Part shown: piece by piece, positions 1 through 8,740 of the stretch
Position numbering within the stretch: the stretch's first letter is position 1
How the letters are laid out: each line of letters starts with the position of its first letter
Notes under the pieces: model-generated
Seen by the model: the letters and a program-made list of their open reading frames with translations, nothing else
Database searches by the model: none
What the model was told of the DNA's origin: nothing
Position numbers and translations under genes: made by a program
Source: an uncultured Methanoregula sp.
GTDB taxonomy: Archaea; Halobacteriota; Methanomicrobia; Methanomicrobiales; Methanospirillaceae
Length of the DNA: 64,000 nt
NCBI RefSeq assembly: GCF_963662735.1
Contig: NZ_OY759744.1
Span: 868,001-932,000, forward strand
Reading direction: 5' to 3'

Positions 1-803
1 CTGGAACCCGTTGCAAAGAGATACGTTCTGATAACATCGGGACGGATGAGAAAGACAGGCAGGAAAAGGATAACGGATACAGGAACGACAACTTTCAGGA
101 CTGAGATCACTTCTTTCTTTATTGAAGAATCCTTTGCATTGTAGAGTATCATGAAGGGAAAAGCTATTGCCGGGTAAATTTTTGCAAAGAAACCAAGTGT
201 TGCAGAGAGATATCCCTTCAGGTTCATTCCGTATACGGTAAAGAGGATTGCAACCATTAGGAGGGCTGTGGGAAATGCATCATATTTTGTCAGGACAAAA
301 TACGCAGTCGAGAAGGCTGTGGCATAGAGAAGGCCGGCGTAATAGGCCCTCTGTTCATTCCATATCCTGAGCCCGATGAAGTAGATACACAGGAGAGTGA
401 CGATATCAGCGAGCACCATGAGCAGCTGGAAAGAGTAAACGAAGACCATGACATCCTGAAGGAGGAAGGCAGGAATAAATGCTATCGAAATGGGAACAAA
501 CACAAGGACCGGATAATCGAAACTGTAATCAATATATGGCAGCTGTCCCTGGAGCAGAAGCTTTGCATGATCGAAATAGAACCCGATATCAAAGAGATCG
601 ACAAAGGAGTGAAAAATATTGGTTGTCGCAAAAAGAACAATGAATTTCGTAAGAAGCGAGACCACTATTAAAAAGGCGATATGGCGGATCACCGTATCCC
701 GCTCTGTATCTTCGAACCGGACATTGAGAAAATCCAAAGGTAATTTTCCTTTTTTACTTTTTTTCACGGGAGATTCCTGATCAGTTTTATTTTTTTTCGC
801 CAT
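1..803 (-). CDS. Membrane glycosyltransferase (GT87/DUF2029-like), 3' end outside window
   Basis: The reading frame is open from an ATG at 803 down to the window edge, giving about 267 visible residues without the C-terminus. A lysine-rich cytoplasmic tail is followed by many hydrophobic segments. An early loop carries F-D-H-A-K and Y-I-D-Y-S-F-D-Y-P-V, the acidic, aromatic first-loop style of polytopic GT-C enzymes that use polyprenyl-phosphate sugar donors (GT87/DUF2029). It is the last visible gene of a minus-strand run behind a GT39-like enzyme and a dolichyl-phosphate-sugar synthase-like protein, which could supply its donor. Function in surface glycan or glycolipid assembly is inferred; the exact family is uncertain because the protein is cut. 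Confidence 0.7.
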   Translation of the reverse strand, partial: MAKKNKTDQESPVKKSKKGKLPLDFLNVRFEDTERDTVIRHIAFLIVVSLLTKFIVLFATTNIFHSFVDLFDIGFYFDHAKLLLQGQLPYIDYSFDYPVLVFVPISIAFIPAFLLQDVMVFVYSFQLLMVLADIVTLLCIYFIGLRIWNEQRAYYAGLLYATAFSTAYFVLTKYDAFPTALLMVAILFTVYGMNLKGYLSATLGFFAKIYPAIAFPFMILYNAKDSSIKKEVISVLKVVVPVSVILFLPVFLIRPDVIRTYLFATGS

Positions 804-894
804 ACCGATTCTCCGCTGATTACTGTACTCCTTGCTGATTTTCTGTATTTATATTATGCAGAAATGCCTTCGGTTTTTCGAGGTCCGGATGGGA

Positions 895-1998
895 TTAACG
901 CCGCCCCCACGTGAACCGGCGGTTGATGATAAAATTCCAGCCAAACCCGACAAGAATCCCGATGGCGTCCGCGAGGAAGATATTCACTCCGGCAATGCTT
1001 GTCAGCCCGATGGCGATACCATAGTTGAAAACCGCTCCCCCGGCAGATACGGTGTAGAACAGCCAGAGGCGCTGCCAGATACTGGTTGACTGTCTCTTTG
1101 ACGATGACCTGAAGGTCCAGAGATCATTCCAGATGAAATTATTCAGGATCGCAACCGCGATGGCAAAGAAGAGCGCGATATATCCGGAAATTCCTGCCAT
1201 GAGCAGGAGCTGGAGGATGAGCAGGTTGACGACAATGCCCGAGATCCCCACAATCCCGAACTTGAAGATCTTTTTCCACTCCCTCCAGGCAGCACTCTCG
1301 TGATGGAAAAAGGAATAGAGGGTGATGTCGATCACCTGCCCGGCATAGTCAGTAATGGTCCTGAACTTCAGTTTGCTTGATCCGATCTCGCGGTCCACGA
1401 ATTCAAAGGGGATCTCCTTGTCGTTTTCCCAGGTACCTTTGCCGAGTACTTCGAGGAGGATTTTGTACCCCTTCGGTTTCAGGGGAGCTTTTTCAATCAC
1501 TTCTTTCCTGACGGCAAAAAAGCCGCTCACGGGATCGGTAATATCCGGGAAGAGAAGCCGGCCAAGGAATGTGGCCCCGATCGAGATTACGCGGCGCTTG
1601 AGCGGCCATTGCCGGATTCCTCCTCCTTCCATATACCTGCTGCCGATAACGACATCATTTCCCGCCTGAATTTCCTGGTACATCTGCGGTATGAGAGCGG
1701 GAGGATGGGAAAAATCCGCATCGATGACTACGAACACTTCGGAAGATGCATGAATAAATCCGTCGGCTACTGACTGGGAGAGGCCGTGATCTGCCGTCCG
1801 GACAAGGATGTTCACGTTCTCTTTTGTTGTATGCAGCTCCCTTACAAGGGCAATCGTTCCGTCGCGGGAATTGTCATCGACAACCAAGATCTCCCCATTG
1901 ATGGCGTTCTTTTTGAGAACTGCATCCACTTCCTCAATAATCCTGAGGATATTTTCCTCCTCGTTGAATGTGGGAATTATTACCGAAAGGTCATACAT
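895..1998 (-). CDS. Family 2 glycosyltransferase fused to GtrA membrane domain (polyprenyl-phosphate sugar synthase)
   Basis: This 367-residue protein has two parts. Residues 1-235 are a GT-A family 2 domain of the DPM1 type: VIIPTFNEEENI near the start, VVDDNSRDGT at about 39-48, the metal-binding D-A-D at 93-95, and a TDPVSGFFAVRK segment. Residues 245-365 form four hydrophobic helices of the GtrA type, with KFGIVGISG and NFIWND motifs. Such fusions make polyprenyl-phosphate mannose or glucose and may flip it across the membrane. The upstream GT39-like gene ends 14 bp before this start, so the genes are probably co-transcribed. The sugar specificity cannot be read from the sequence. Confidence 0.88.
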   Translation of the reverse strand: MYDLSVIIPTFNEEENILRIIEEVDAVLKKNAINGEILVVDDNSRDGTIALVRELHTTKENVNILVRTADHGLSQSVADGFIHASSEVFVVIDADFSHPPALIPQMYQEIQAGNDVVIGSRYMEGGGIRQWPLKRRVISIGATFLGRLLFPDITDPVSGFFAVRKEVIEKAPLKPKGYKILLEVLGKGTWENDKEIPFEFVDREIGSSKLKFRTITDYAGQVIDITLYSFFHHESAAWREWKKIFKFGIVGISGIVVNLLILQLLLMAGISGYIALFFAIAVAILNNFIWNDLWTFRSSSKRQSTSIWQRLWLFYTVSAGGAVFNYGIAIGLTSIAGVNIFLADAIGILVGFGWNFIINRRFTWGRR

Positions 1999-2012
1999 GG
2001 CGGTTCATGATC

Positions 2013-3563
2013 CTACGCTGATGTGAAAAGATAGATCCCGGTGCGCTGGGCAAGTGGTTTTGAATGTTCCTTTAACCATGCAAGGGCATCGCCATTCGGG
2101 TTTGCCGAAGCGATATCCCCGGTAACCACATAATAGATCGTATTGTTTGCCTTCCTGAGGTAAATCGCATCGAGATCTTTTGCTGTATATGCCGGGGACT
2201 CATCGGTCAGGTCCGCTGCATGTGAATAATAATAATCGAGCGGCTGGGATACATACCCCGGTACAACAACGACAAAATCCCCCGGTTTTGTTACCTGCTG
2301 GAGCTGGCCTGAGAACCCTCGCCAGTCATCCTTGCTGTACCCTGAATAATAGTCCACAAGCACCGGGAGATTGATGACGATGAGCAGCGCGATGAGTCCA
2401 TATACAACTCCACGGTTGTTTACAAGCGAGCAGAGCGGACGGTAACACATCGCGATTCCCAGGAAGAAGACGATGCTGAAAAAGATCAGGTACCGGGGGA
2501 CCATCGGCATTTTGTACGAAAGAATGAAGCTTATCACGAACGAGAGAACCGTGAGAAGGACGAGGAAAATACCCTTCTTTCTATCAAAGATACATGCCCA
2601 GATGATCCCGACTGCGAACAGGAGCAGGAGCAGGTACATGGTGATATCAGAAAAGGCAGAGCTAGAGAATGCAGCCACCTGCTGGAAAGTCACGAAAATG
2701 ACATTGAGGCCCTGCAAACCGAACGTGGGCCCTGACGAGGTTCTTGATGCAAAAAGCTGGAGGGTAACGAGAGCCAGCGGGAGACAGACCACTGCAAACA
2801 CGACCCCGCCGATGATCATCGGGAAGAGTTTTTTGATATCCTTATAATATTTCAGGATCTGAACAGCAAGCGCATAGAGTACGAGCGCCCCGATGATAAC
2901 CAGCGCATAGAAGTGGGACCAGAAAGCCAGCGCCGAGAGAAGACCAAACAACGCCCACGTTGTAATGTCGTTTGTCCTCATGGCCCTGAAATAGAAGATC
3001 ATGGCAAAGGCAACAAAGAAGAGCATCATCGAGTAAGCCCGTGCTTCCTGGGAATAGAAGATCAGGAACGGGGAGAAGGCAAACGCTGCTGCTGCTATGA
3101 TCCCGACATTCCTGTCCATGAATTCCTTGCCTGCATAATAGACGAGGGGAATTGTCAGGACACCGAGCAGTGCCGGAACAAACCGGAGGACAAATTCGTT
3201 ATTCCCGAACGCTAGCATACCGTGCTCGATCCAGTAGAAGAGGGGCGGGTTGAATTCCCCTCCCGTGGTCGCCTTCCAGATGTCGGGGATCGACATGATT
3301 GCGAAGGAGTGGGTCGAGGCTTCATCGAGCCAGAGGGAATTGTAGCCAAGGTTGAAAAAACGGAAGAAAAGGCCGACAATGGTGAGGGAGAGAAGGAGCT
3401 GCATGTACCGGCTGTGCATGAGTACGTCCCGGATATTCCGGAACGTGAGGTCACGGAATGTCCGGACGGGTGTTTCATAATCCCCGTCCAGATTGCATTC
3501 CCAGTCCCCACCCTCTTTTTTCTCTTTGAGCCGCTCCCCACGTTTCTTCGCCATTGCAATCAT
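2013..3563 (-). CDS. GT39-like membrane glycosyltransferase
   Basis: This 516-residue protein has a charged N-terminal tail of about 50 residues and then roughly a dozen transmembrane segments. The first extracytoplasmic loop has S-L-W-L-D-E-A at 77-82; the Asp-Glu pair is the hallmark of the PMT/ArnT-like GT39 fold and is expected to be catalytic. A soluble C-terminal domain follows the last helix. It likely transfers a sugar from a lipid-phosphate carrier on the outer membrane face, fed by the downstream synthase. The ATG at 3563 lies about 25 nt from a TATA-like element with no Shine-Dalgarno, suggesting a leaderless mRNA; an in-frame ATG at 3554 is the alternative start. Confidence 0.85.
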   Translation of the reverse strand: MIAMAKKRGERLKEKKEGGDWECNLDGDYETPVRTFRDLTFRNIRDVLMHSRYMQLLLSLTIVGLFFRFFNLGYNSLWLDEASTHSFAIMSIPDIWKATTGGEFNPPLFYWIEHGMLAFGNNEFVLRFVPALLGVLTIPLVYYAGKEFMDRNVGIIAAAAFAFSPFLIFYSQEARAYSMMLFFVAFAMIFYFRAMRTNDITTWALFGLLSALAFWSHFYALVIIGALVLYALAVQILKYYKDIKKLFPMIIGGVVFAVVCLPLALVTLQLFASRTSSGPTFGLQGLNVIFVTFQQVAAFSSSAFSDITMYLLLLLFAVGIIWACIFDRKKGIFLVLLTVLSFVISFILSYKMPMVPRYLIFFSIVFFLGIAMCYRPLCSLVNNRGVVYGLIALLIVINLPVLVDYYSGYSKDDWRGFSGQLQQVTKPGDFVVVVPGYVSQPLDYYYSHAADLTDESPAYTAKDLDAIYLRKANNTIYYVVTGDIASANPNGDALAWLKEHSKPLAQRTGIYLFTSA

Positions 3564-3584
3564 CTACTATTTCGTAAATATTCT

Positions 3585-3590
3585 CATATA
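3585..3590 (-). promoter_or_regulatory. TATA-like box of the glycosyltransferase operon
   Basis: On the minus strand TATATG lies centred about 25 nt upstream of the ATG at 3563, the spacing expected between an archaeal TATA box and the transcription start. No ribosome-binding site lies between them. Confidence 0.45.
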
Positions 3591-3683
3591 GATTATTGTA
3601 TACGCGATTTGTGCCAGGATCGGCTTAAAATGAAAGGGAGCCTGTCATTTCAGAGCAGACATTGCACTTAGTTGTACGCACTG

Positions 3684-4532
3684 TCAGAGAGGATTGACCG
3701 GGGATTGCAGTGCTTTGAGAAGTTGCCGTGAATCGGTCACCACGACTGCAGACTCTTCGAGCATAAGATTTACCTGTTCATGGTGGCCGGCCCTCCGGAA
3801 ATCCGTCCGTAGAGCAACGACCGGTTTTCCCTGGGAATACGCATATCCCATCTCCCACGCGGTGCCGGAATCGGCATCGGCTCCATCGATTACGGCAACG
3901 ATGCAATCTGCTTCTTCGAGGGCTTTCTTATTGGCATGAAACAATCGTCCCTGCTCCTGTTTTTCCCGTGTCCCGGTATCATCCCCGGTCTCCTGCGGAA
4001 GGTACACTTCGAACAGGTTCTTTTCAAGAAGGGCCGCGAGGGAAGCGTTATACGCCCGCTCGGCCTCGGAGAAGAGGGGGGCTGCCAGGTACACCCGGTA
4101 CCGGGCAAACAGCGAGACATCCATCGCCGGGATGCCGGGGAACCGTGACAGGAAGACACCGCGCCCGTCCCGTTTTGGAGGTTTCTCACCATCACTCCCG
4201 TAATAGGTGCTCGTCACCCCGCAGGTGGGGGATGAGTTGACCCCGATAATGCAGAGCGGGGGACCTCGTTCCTGTACAAGACGGGAGACATCCTGTTCGA
4301 GCTCATCCATCAGGGCGGCAAAGGCAGGGGTATTGAGGCGTTCGAGAAAGGTGCCGGGCTCCCGGCCGGGTCCGAGGTAGATGGTCTCAGGGCACGGTAG
4401 CGGGACCATCTCGACAGAGAACCGTTTGCAGCGCTCGATACAACGCCGGAACAGCTCAATATCCGATGGCCGGGTAATCCCTTCGGCACGGAGCCCGGGG
4501 TTCAGTACGCAGGGGCAGCAGAGCACGTACAT
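3684..4532 (-). CDS. TudS/DUF523-like desulfidase domain fused to nucleoside 2-deoxyribosyltransferase-like domain
   Basis: The 282-residue protein has two domains. Residues 1-110 show cysteines in CCPC (5-8), P-C-P-E (C47) and S-S-P-T-C-G (C104), matching the three conserved cysteines that hold the Fe-S cluster of DUF523/TudS thiouracil desulfidases. Residues about 146-275 look like a nucleoside 2-deoxyribosyltransferase: VYLAAPLFSEAER, then C-I-V-A-V-I-D-G (D216) and SGTAWEMGY with the likely catalytic Glu at 227. Together they suggest handling of thiolated or otherwise abnormal nucleobases or nucleosides; that role is inference. The gene is divergent from tsr3 across only 31 bp. Confidence 0.72.
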   Translation of the reverse strand: MYVLCCPCVLNPGLRAEGITRPSDIELFRRCIERCKRFSVEMVPLPCPETIYLGPGREPGTFLERLNTPAFAALMDELEQDVSRLVQERGPPLCIIGVNSSPTCGVTSTYYGSDGEKPPKRDGRGVFLSRFPGIPAMDVSLFARYRVYLAAPLFSEAERAYNASLAALLEKNLFEVYLPQETGDDTGTREKQEQGRLFHANKKALEEADCIVAVIDGADADSGTAWEMGYAYSQGKPVVALRTDFRRAGHHEQVNLMLEESAVVVTDSRQLLKALQSPVNPL

Positions 4533-4540
4533 TATTTACA

Positions 4541-4554
4541 GTGTGTGCACGCAC
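4541..4554. promoter_or_regulatory. Near-palindrome between two divergent genes
   Basis: GTGTGTGCACGCAC is a 14-bp near-perfect palindrome with one mismatched pair. It sits in the 31-bp gap between the desulfidase/deoxyribosyltransferase fusion and tsr3. It could be an operator, but chance is possible. Confidence 0.25.
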
Positions 4555-4563
4555 AGATGATCA

Positions 4564-5055
4564 ATGATACCCCTGTACGCCTACCGGGACAACAGCTGTG
4601 ATCCCCGGAAGTGCACGGTCAAGAAACTCGAAAAGGCGCAGATGATCAAAATTTTCGACAGGATCCCCCAAATCCCAAGAAACTCCCTGCTCCTTGATCC
4701 TACCGCAGAGCAGGCCCTCTCCCCGGCCGACAGGTTTGTGAAATCCATCACGGTCCTGGACTGCTCCTGGGTGGTGCTGGATACCGGCAGGGTCTCGTCC
4801 TGGCGGATCCGGAGGGCACTCCCGTTCCTGGTGGCGGCAAACCCGGTCAACTTCGGAAAGCCGTGCGTCCTTTCCTCAGTGGAGGCACTCGCAGGGGCCC
4901 TGTTCATCATGGGCGAGAAAGAGCAGGCAACTGCTATCCTCTCCAAAGTGAACTGGGGAATACGGTTCCTGGAAGTAAATGAAGAGCCTCTCGATCTGTA
5001 CTCGAAGGCCAAAGACAGTACAGAAGTAGTAGAAATACAGGCAACCTATCTCTGA
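4564..5055 (+). CDS. tsr3: 16S rRNA aminocarboxypropyltransferase Tsr3 (DUF367)
   Basis: The 163-residue protein matches Tsr3 over its length. The N-terminus has AYRDNSCDPRKCTVKKLEK, the family signature; the middle has VLDCSWV and R-A-L-P-F-L-V-A-A-N-P-V-N-F-G, the S-adenosylmethionine pocket. Tsr3 moves the aminocarboxypropyl group of SAM onto a methylated pseudouridine in the decoding region of small-subunit rRNA. The length is normal for archaea and the ATG at 4564 gives the expected N-terminus. It stands alone and is divergent from the preceding gene. Confidence 0.93.
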   Translation: MIPLYAYRDNSCDPRKCTVKKLEKAQMIKIFDRIPQIPRNSLLLDPTAEQALSPADRFVKSITVLDCSWVVLDTGRVSSWRIRRALPFLVAANPVNFGKPCVLSSVEALAGALFIMGEKEQATAILSKVNWGIRFLEVNEEPLDLYSKAKDSTEVVEIQATYL

Positions 5056-5229
5056 GTTCTTAATTTCTTAGTATCCCGCGCCGGTTCCGCAGATCCGTTC
5101 CACTATCTTCCGGAAACCCGGATGACATCCGGATTCAGTGCCGGTTTTTTCTGGTGGGAATTTTTCAACCAAAACCCGCAAGCCACGTGGTTCCGCATAG
5201 TTTTTTGAGTCCGGACGCAATGTACGAGT

Positions 5230-6261
5230 ATGATCAAGGTTGCCATCAACGGGTATGGTACTATCGGCAAACGCGTTGCCGATGCGGTCGCCGCTCAGAA
5301 GGACATGAAGGTGATCGGTGTATCGAAGACGCGCCCGAATGCAGAGGCATTCGTTGCAAAACAGCGGGGATATCCGCTCTATATCGCCGATATCGCAAAG
5401 AAGGGGGCATTCGAAAAGGCCGGGCTCACGGTTACCGGATCAGTCGAGGACATGTGCAAAGCGGCCGACATCATCGTCGATGCAACTCCCGGCGATGTCG
5501 GGGCTACCAACAAGCCGCTCTATGAGAAACTGGGCAAGAAGGCACTCTGGCAGGGAGGGGAGGAGCACGAAATAGCAGGGTTCTCCTTCAACTCCTCGTG
5601 CAACTACAAGGACGCCATAGGCAGGCAGTTCGTACGGGTGGTCTCCTGCAACACGACCGGCCTCTGCCGGATTATCCACGAGATCGACAAGGCGTTCGGG
5701 GTTGCCCACGTGCACGCAATCATGGTCCGCAGGGGATCAGACCCGGGTGAGATCAAGAAGGGACCCATCGATGCCATCGTGCTCGACCCCGTCAGCGTCC
5801 CGAGCCACCACGGTCCTGACGTCCTTTCCGTGCTCCCCCACATCTCGATCACTACCATGGCAATGATTGTCCCGACAACGATGATGCATATGCACGCAAT
5901 ACGGATCACCACCAAAAATCCCGTCAGCAGGGAAAAAGTCATCGGGCTCATCAACAACCACTCCCGTCTCGGCCTCATCAAGAAATCCGCAGGCATCAGG
6001 AGTACTGCGGAGCTCAAGGAGTTCGCCATGGACCTTGGCCGCCAACGGGCTGACCTGTACGAGAACTGTATCTTCGAAGACTCCATCTATGCTGACAAGA
6101 ACGAGCTCTGCTTCTTCCAGGCCATCCACCAGGAAGCAGACGTGGTCGTGGAGAATGTCGATGCCATCCGGGCAATGATGGGTGCAGAAAAAGACGGGGC
6201 GAAATCAATTGCTGCAACCAACGCAGCGCTTGGATTCAAAACCATCCAGAATAACCATTAA
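5230..6261 (+). CDS. gap: Type II glyceraldehyde-3-phosphate dehydrogenase
   Basis: The 343-residue protein is the archaeal homotetrameric, NAD(P)-using type. The Rossmann start is AINGYGTIGKRVADAV, and the catalytic cysteine is C140 within VSCNTTGLCRIIHEID. It interconverts glyceraldehyde-3-phosphate and 1,3-bisphosphoglycerate; in methanogens it works mainly toward gluconeogenesis. The start at 5230 directly gives the conserved M-I-K-V-A-I-N-G. tyrS begins 25 bp downstream, suggesting co-transcription. The 174-bp gap upstream holds no gene that I can see. Confidence 0.96.
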   Translation: MIKVAINGYGTIGKRVADAVAAQKDMKVIGVSKTRPNAEAFVAKQRGYPLYIADIAKKGAFEKAGLTVTGSVEDMCKAADIIVDATPGDVGATNKPLYEKLGKKALWQGGEEHEIAGFSFNSSCNYKDAIGRQFVRVVSCNTTGLCRIIHEIDKAFGVAHVHAIMVRRGSDPGEIKKGPIDAIVLDPVSVPSHHGPDVLSVLPHISITTMAMIVPTTMMHMHAIRITTKNPVSREKVIGLINNHSRLGLIKKSAGIRSTAELKEFAMDLGRQRADLYENCIFEDSIYADKNELCFFQAIHQEADVVVENVDAIRAMMGAEKDGAKSIAATNAALGFKTIQNNH

Positions 6262-6286
6262 CACCGATCATCACCCATTTCTTTTA

Positions 6287-7228
6287 ATGGACGCGTACGA
6301 GCGGGTTACCCGGAATACGGTAGAAGTTGTCACGGATGATGACCTCCGGGCCCTCCTGGCCCGGCCCACCAAGAGGGTATATGCCGGTTATGAGCCCAGT
6401 GGCGAGATCCACCTCGGCCACCTGGTCACGATCAACAAACTGGTGGATCTCCAGGCTGCAGGTTTTGAAGTGACCGTGCTGCTTGCCGACCTCCACGCCT
6501 TCCTGAACCGCAAAGGCACGATGGAGCGGGTAAAGGAACTCGCAGAATATAACAAGCGCTGTTTTGAGGGGCTTGGACTGAAAAACGTGAACTATGTTCT
6601 CGGATCCGATCTCCAGCTCAGCCCTGACTACCAGCTGCTCGTGCTCCAGCTCTCCCAGCAGATCACCCTGAACCGGGCAACCCGGAGCATGGATGAGGTG
6701 GGACGGCAGATGGACCACCCCACCGTTTCCCAGATGATTTACCCGATCATGCAGATGGCAGATATCGCCCTCCTTAAAGCCGATGCCGCTGTAGGGGGCA
6801 TTGACCAGCGCAAGATCCACATGCTTGCCCGGGAGCACCTGGTAAACTTCGGGTACAAGGCGCCGGTCTGCATCCACACACCGATCCTGAACGGGCTTGA
6901 CGGCAAAAAGATGTCCTCATCGCAGGGCAATTACATCTCCGTTGCTGACAGCGAGGATGAGATAGTAAAGAAGTGCCAGAAAGCGTTCTGCCCGCCGGAA
7001 ATTCCCGAGAACCCCATCCTCCAGATCTTCCAGTACCACATCTTCCCCCGCCTGCCGGAGATCACGATAAAAAGGCCCGAGAAGTTTGGCGGGGACAGGG
7101 TATTTGCCAGCTACGCGGATCTGGAATCTGCCTATGGCAAGGGAGAGATCCACCCGCTCGATCTCAAGAAAGCCTGCGGGCAGTCGCTCGTTGAAATCCT
7201 TGCCCCGGTAAGGGAATATATACAGTGA
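6287..7228 (+). CDS. tyrS: Tyrosyl-tRNA synthetase
   Basis: This class I synthetase of the short archaeal type (313 residues) has the HIGH-equivalent PSGEIHLGH near residue 30 and KMSSS in DGKKMSSSQGN near 210. It lacks a C-terminal RNA-binding extension, as is usual for archaeal and eukaryotic TyrRS. The frame is open upstream to 6182 inside gap, but conserved sequence begins at the ATG at 6287 (MDAYERV), 25 bp after the gap stop, so the longer version is rejected. It charges tRNA-Tyr with tyrosine in the cytoplasm. Confidence 0.95.
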   Translation: MDAYERVTRNTVEVVTDDDLRALLARPTKRVYAGYEPSGEIHLGHLVTINKLVDLQAAGFEVTVLLADLHAFLNRKGTMERVKELAEYNKRCFEGLGLKNVNYVLGSDLQLSPDYQLLVLQLSQQITLNRATRSMDEVGRQMDHPTVSQMIYPIMQMADIALLKADAAVGGIDQRKIHMLAREHLVNFGYKAPVCIHTPILNGLDGKKMSSSQGNYISVADSEDEIVKKCQKAFCPPEIPENPILQIFQYHIFPRLPEITIKRPEKFGGDRVFASYADLESAYGKGEIHPLDLKKACGQSLVEILAPVREYIQ

Positions 7229-7264
7229 GCGTTATCATTACTGTTGGATGGGGGGTCGCACTTC

Positions 7265-8059
7265 ATGAGCAAAGAGAGCGAGAGCGCAATCGATAAGCGG
7301 ATGGATCAGTTCGATCAGAAACTTGAGGAGATGGGCATCCGCATCAAGGATGCCAACATGCTCAAGGTCCGCGAGGACGTGTTCGATGAAGTCACGCTCC
7401 TTGCCCTCTACAAACTGGTCCATAAGAAATGGCTTTCAGCTATAGGGGGCTCGATCAGCACCGGCAAGGAAGCCAATGTCTTCTATGGCGAGCGTGACGC
7501 GGCCGGTATCGCCATCAAGATCTACCGGATCCGAACAGCAAACTTCACCACCATGAGCTCGTACATCACCGGTGACCGCAGGTTCGCACATGTGAAAAAA
7601 GCCAAAAAAGAGCTCATCTTTGCCTGGACCCGCAAGGAGTTCTCCAACCTTGTCCGGGCACGGGACGCGGGAATTGCCGTTCCTGAACCCCTGGTCTGGG
7701 ACCGGAACATCCTGATCATGTCTTTCATCGGCGAAGGAGAGATCCCGTATCCCCAGCTCCGGAATGCCGAAATGGAAGACCCGCAGGACATCTATTCCCG
7801 TATTATCGAAAGCATTGATATCCTCTACAACAAGGCCGAGCTCGTGCATGCCGATTTGAGCGAGTTCAATATATTGTACGGCGACCAACCATATCTCATT
7901 GACATGGGCCAGTCCGTAACCCGCGATCACCCCCGTGCCCTGCCGTTCCTGATGAGGGACATCAAAAATATCAACCGGTTCTTCAAAAACCGGTGCGAAG
8001 TGAGAAAAGATACGGAAATTTTCCATGCGGTCACCGGACTGAAGGTTGCAGAACCATGA
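7265..8059 (+). CDS. rio1: RIO1-type serine protein kinase
   Basis: The 264-residue atypical kinase has the RIO1 glycine loop G-S-I-S-T-G-K-E-A-N-V-F, an ATP-binding K-I-Y-R, a catalytic loop VHADLSEFNILYG and the metal-binding IDMGQSVTRDHP, which identifies RIO1 rather than RIO2. Archaeal RIO1 acts in final maturation of the small ribosomal subunit. I chose the ATG at 7265, which is preceded by a G-rich stretch; an upstream ATG at 7244 lacks support. The stop overlaps the ATG of a 31-codon ORF (ATGA), which in turn overlaps the KH-protein gene, so the three look translationally coupled. Confidence 0.92.
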   Translation: MSKESESAIDKRMDQFDQKLEEMGIRIKDANMLKVREDVFDEVTLLALYKLVHKKWLSAIGGSISTGKEANVFYGERDAAGIAIKIYRIRTANFTTMSSYITGDRRFAHVKKAKKELIFAWTRKEFSNLVRARDAGIAVPEPLVWDRNILIMSFIGEGEIPYPQLRNAEMEDPQDIYSRIIESIDILYNKAELVHADLSEFNILYGDQPYLIDMGQSVTRDHPRALPFLMRDIKNINRFFKNRCEVRKDTEIFHAVTGLKVAEP

Positions 8060-8151
8060 GTCCGATAAATCCGGAGCCTAAGTACATGCCGCAACGTGAG
8101 CTGATGACCATCAGACAAGTAATACCGACATACGAGGTGAAAAAAAGATGA
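8056..8151 (+). CDS. Possible 31-residue protein between rio1 and the KH-protein gene
   Basis: An ATG at 8056 overlaps the rio1 stop as ATGA and opens a frame that ends with TGA at 8149-8151, itself overlapping the KH-protein start at 8148. The product would begin MSPINPEPKYMPQREL and end in V-K-K-R. The double overlap is how coupled genes are packed, and the product is charged with several prolines, but I do not recognise it. It may instead be only a translated spacer that couples ribosomes from rio1 to the KH gene. Conservation of the peptide in relatives would settle the matter. Confidence 0.4.
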   Translation: MSPINPEPKYMPQRELMTIRQVIPTYEVKKR

Positions 8152-8693
8152 TGCAGGAAGTAAAGATTGCCGGAAGCAGGATCGGCGTCCTGATTGGCAA
8201 GAGCGGCGCCACCAAAAAAGAGCTGGAAACAAAAACCCATACCACCATCACCATCGACAGCAAGGAGGGAATAGTAAAAGTCGAGGGGACAGAGGAGAAC
8301 ACGATTCCCCTTCTCAGGGCTGTTGAGATCATCAATGCGGTAAACCGGGGGTTTTCACCCGAGCGTGCCTTTGAGATGATCGAGGACGAAGACCTGCTTC
8401 TCGAAGTGATCGATCTTGCCGGCATGGCAGACAGCCCGCGACAGCTCGACCGGCTCCGGGGGAGAATCATCGGCAAGGACGGCCGTGCCCGGGAACAGAT
8501 CGAAGACATGACAGATGTGGAAATCTCCGTTTTTGGCAAGACGGTTGCCCTGATCGGGTATCCCGAACAGCTCAAGACCGCCCGGGCTGCCGTCGATATG
8601 CTCATCGAAGGTGTACCCCACGAGAATGTCTTTGCTTTCCTTGACCGGAAGAAGAAGGAATCCAAGCAGGATATGATCAGCTATTATTACTGA
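8148..8693 (+). CDS. KH-domain RNA-binding protein (Dim2/PNO1-like)
   Basis: The 181-residue protein has two KH domains: the first with I-G-V-L-I-G-K-S-G-A near residue 12, the second with GRIIGKDGRAREQIEDMT near 105 and the typical I-S-V-F-G-K-T-V-A-L-I-G strand after it. This is the archaeal homologue of Dim2/PNO1, which binds the 3' end of small-subunit rRNA during maturation. The link with rio1 fits, because both act late in 40S/30S biogenesis. Two adjacent ATGs (8148 and 8151) are possible starts; the first overlaps the stop of the preceding short ORF. Confidence 0.9.
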   Translation: MMQEVKIAGSRIGVLIGKSGATKKELETKTHTTITIDSKEGIVKVEGTEENTIPLLRAVEIINAVNRGFSPERAFEMIEDEDLLLEVIDLAGMADSPRQLDRLRGRIIGKDGRAREQIEDMTDVEISVFGKTVALIGYPEQLKTARAAVDMLIEGVPHENVFAFLDRKKKESKQDMISYYY

Positions 8694-8740
8694 GGCGGAC
8701 CGGTTAAAACCCCTCACCTGCATAAATATGTTTTGCTCTA

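Noticed and set aside
6182..6286. N-terminal extension of TyrRS within gap
   Set aside because: It overlaps the end of gap by 80 bp and has no synthetase-like sequence.
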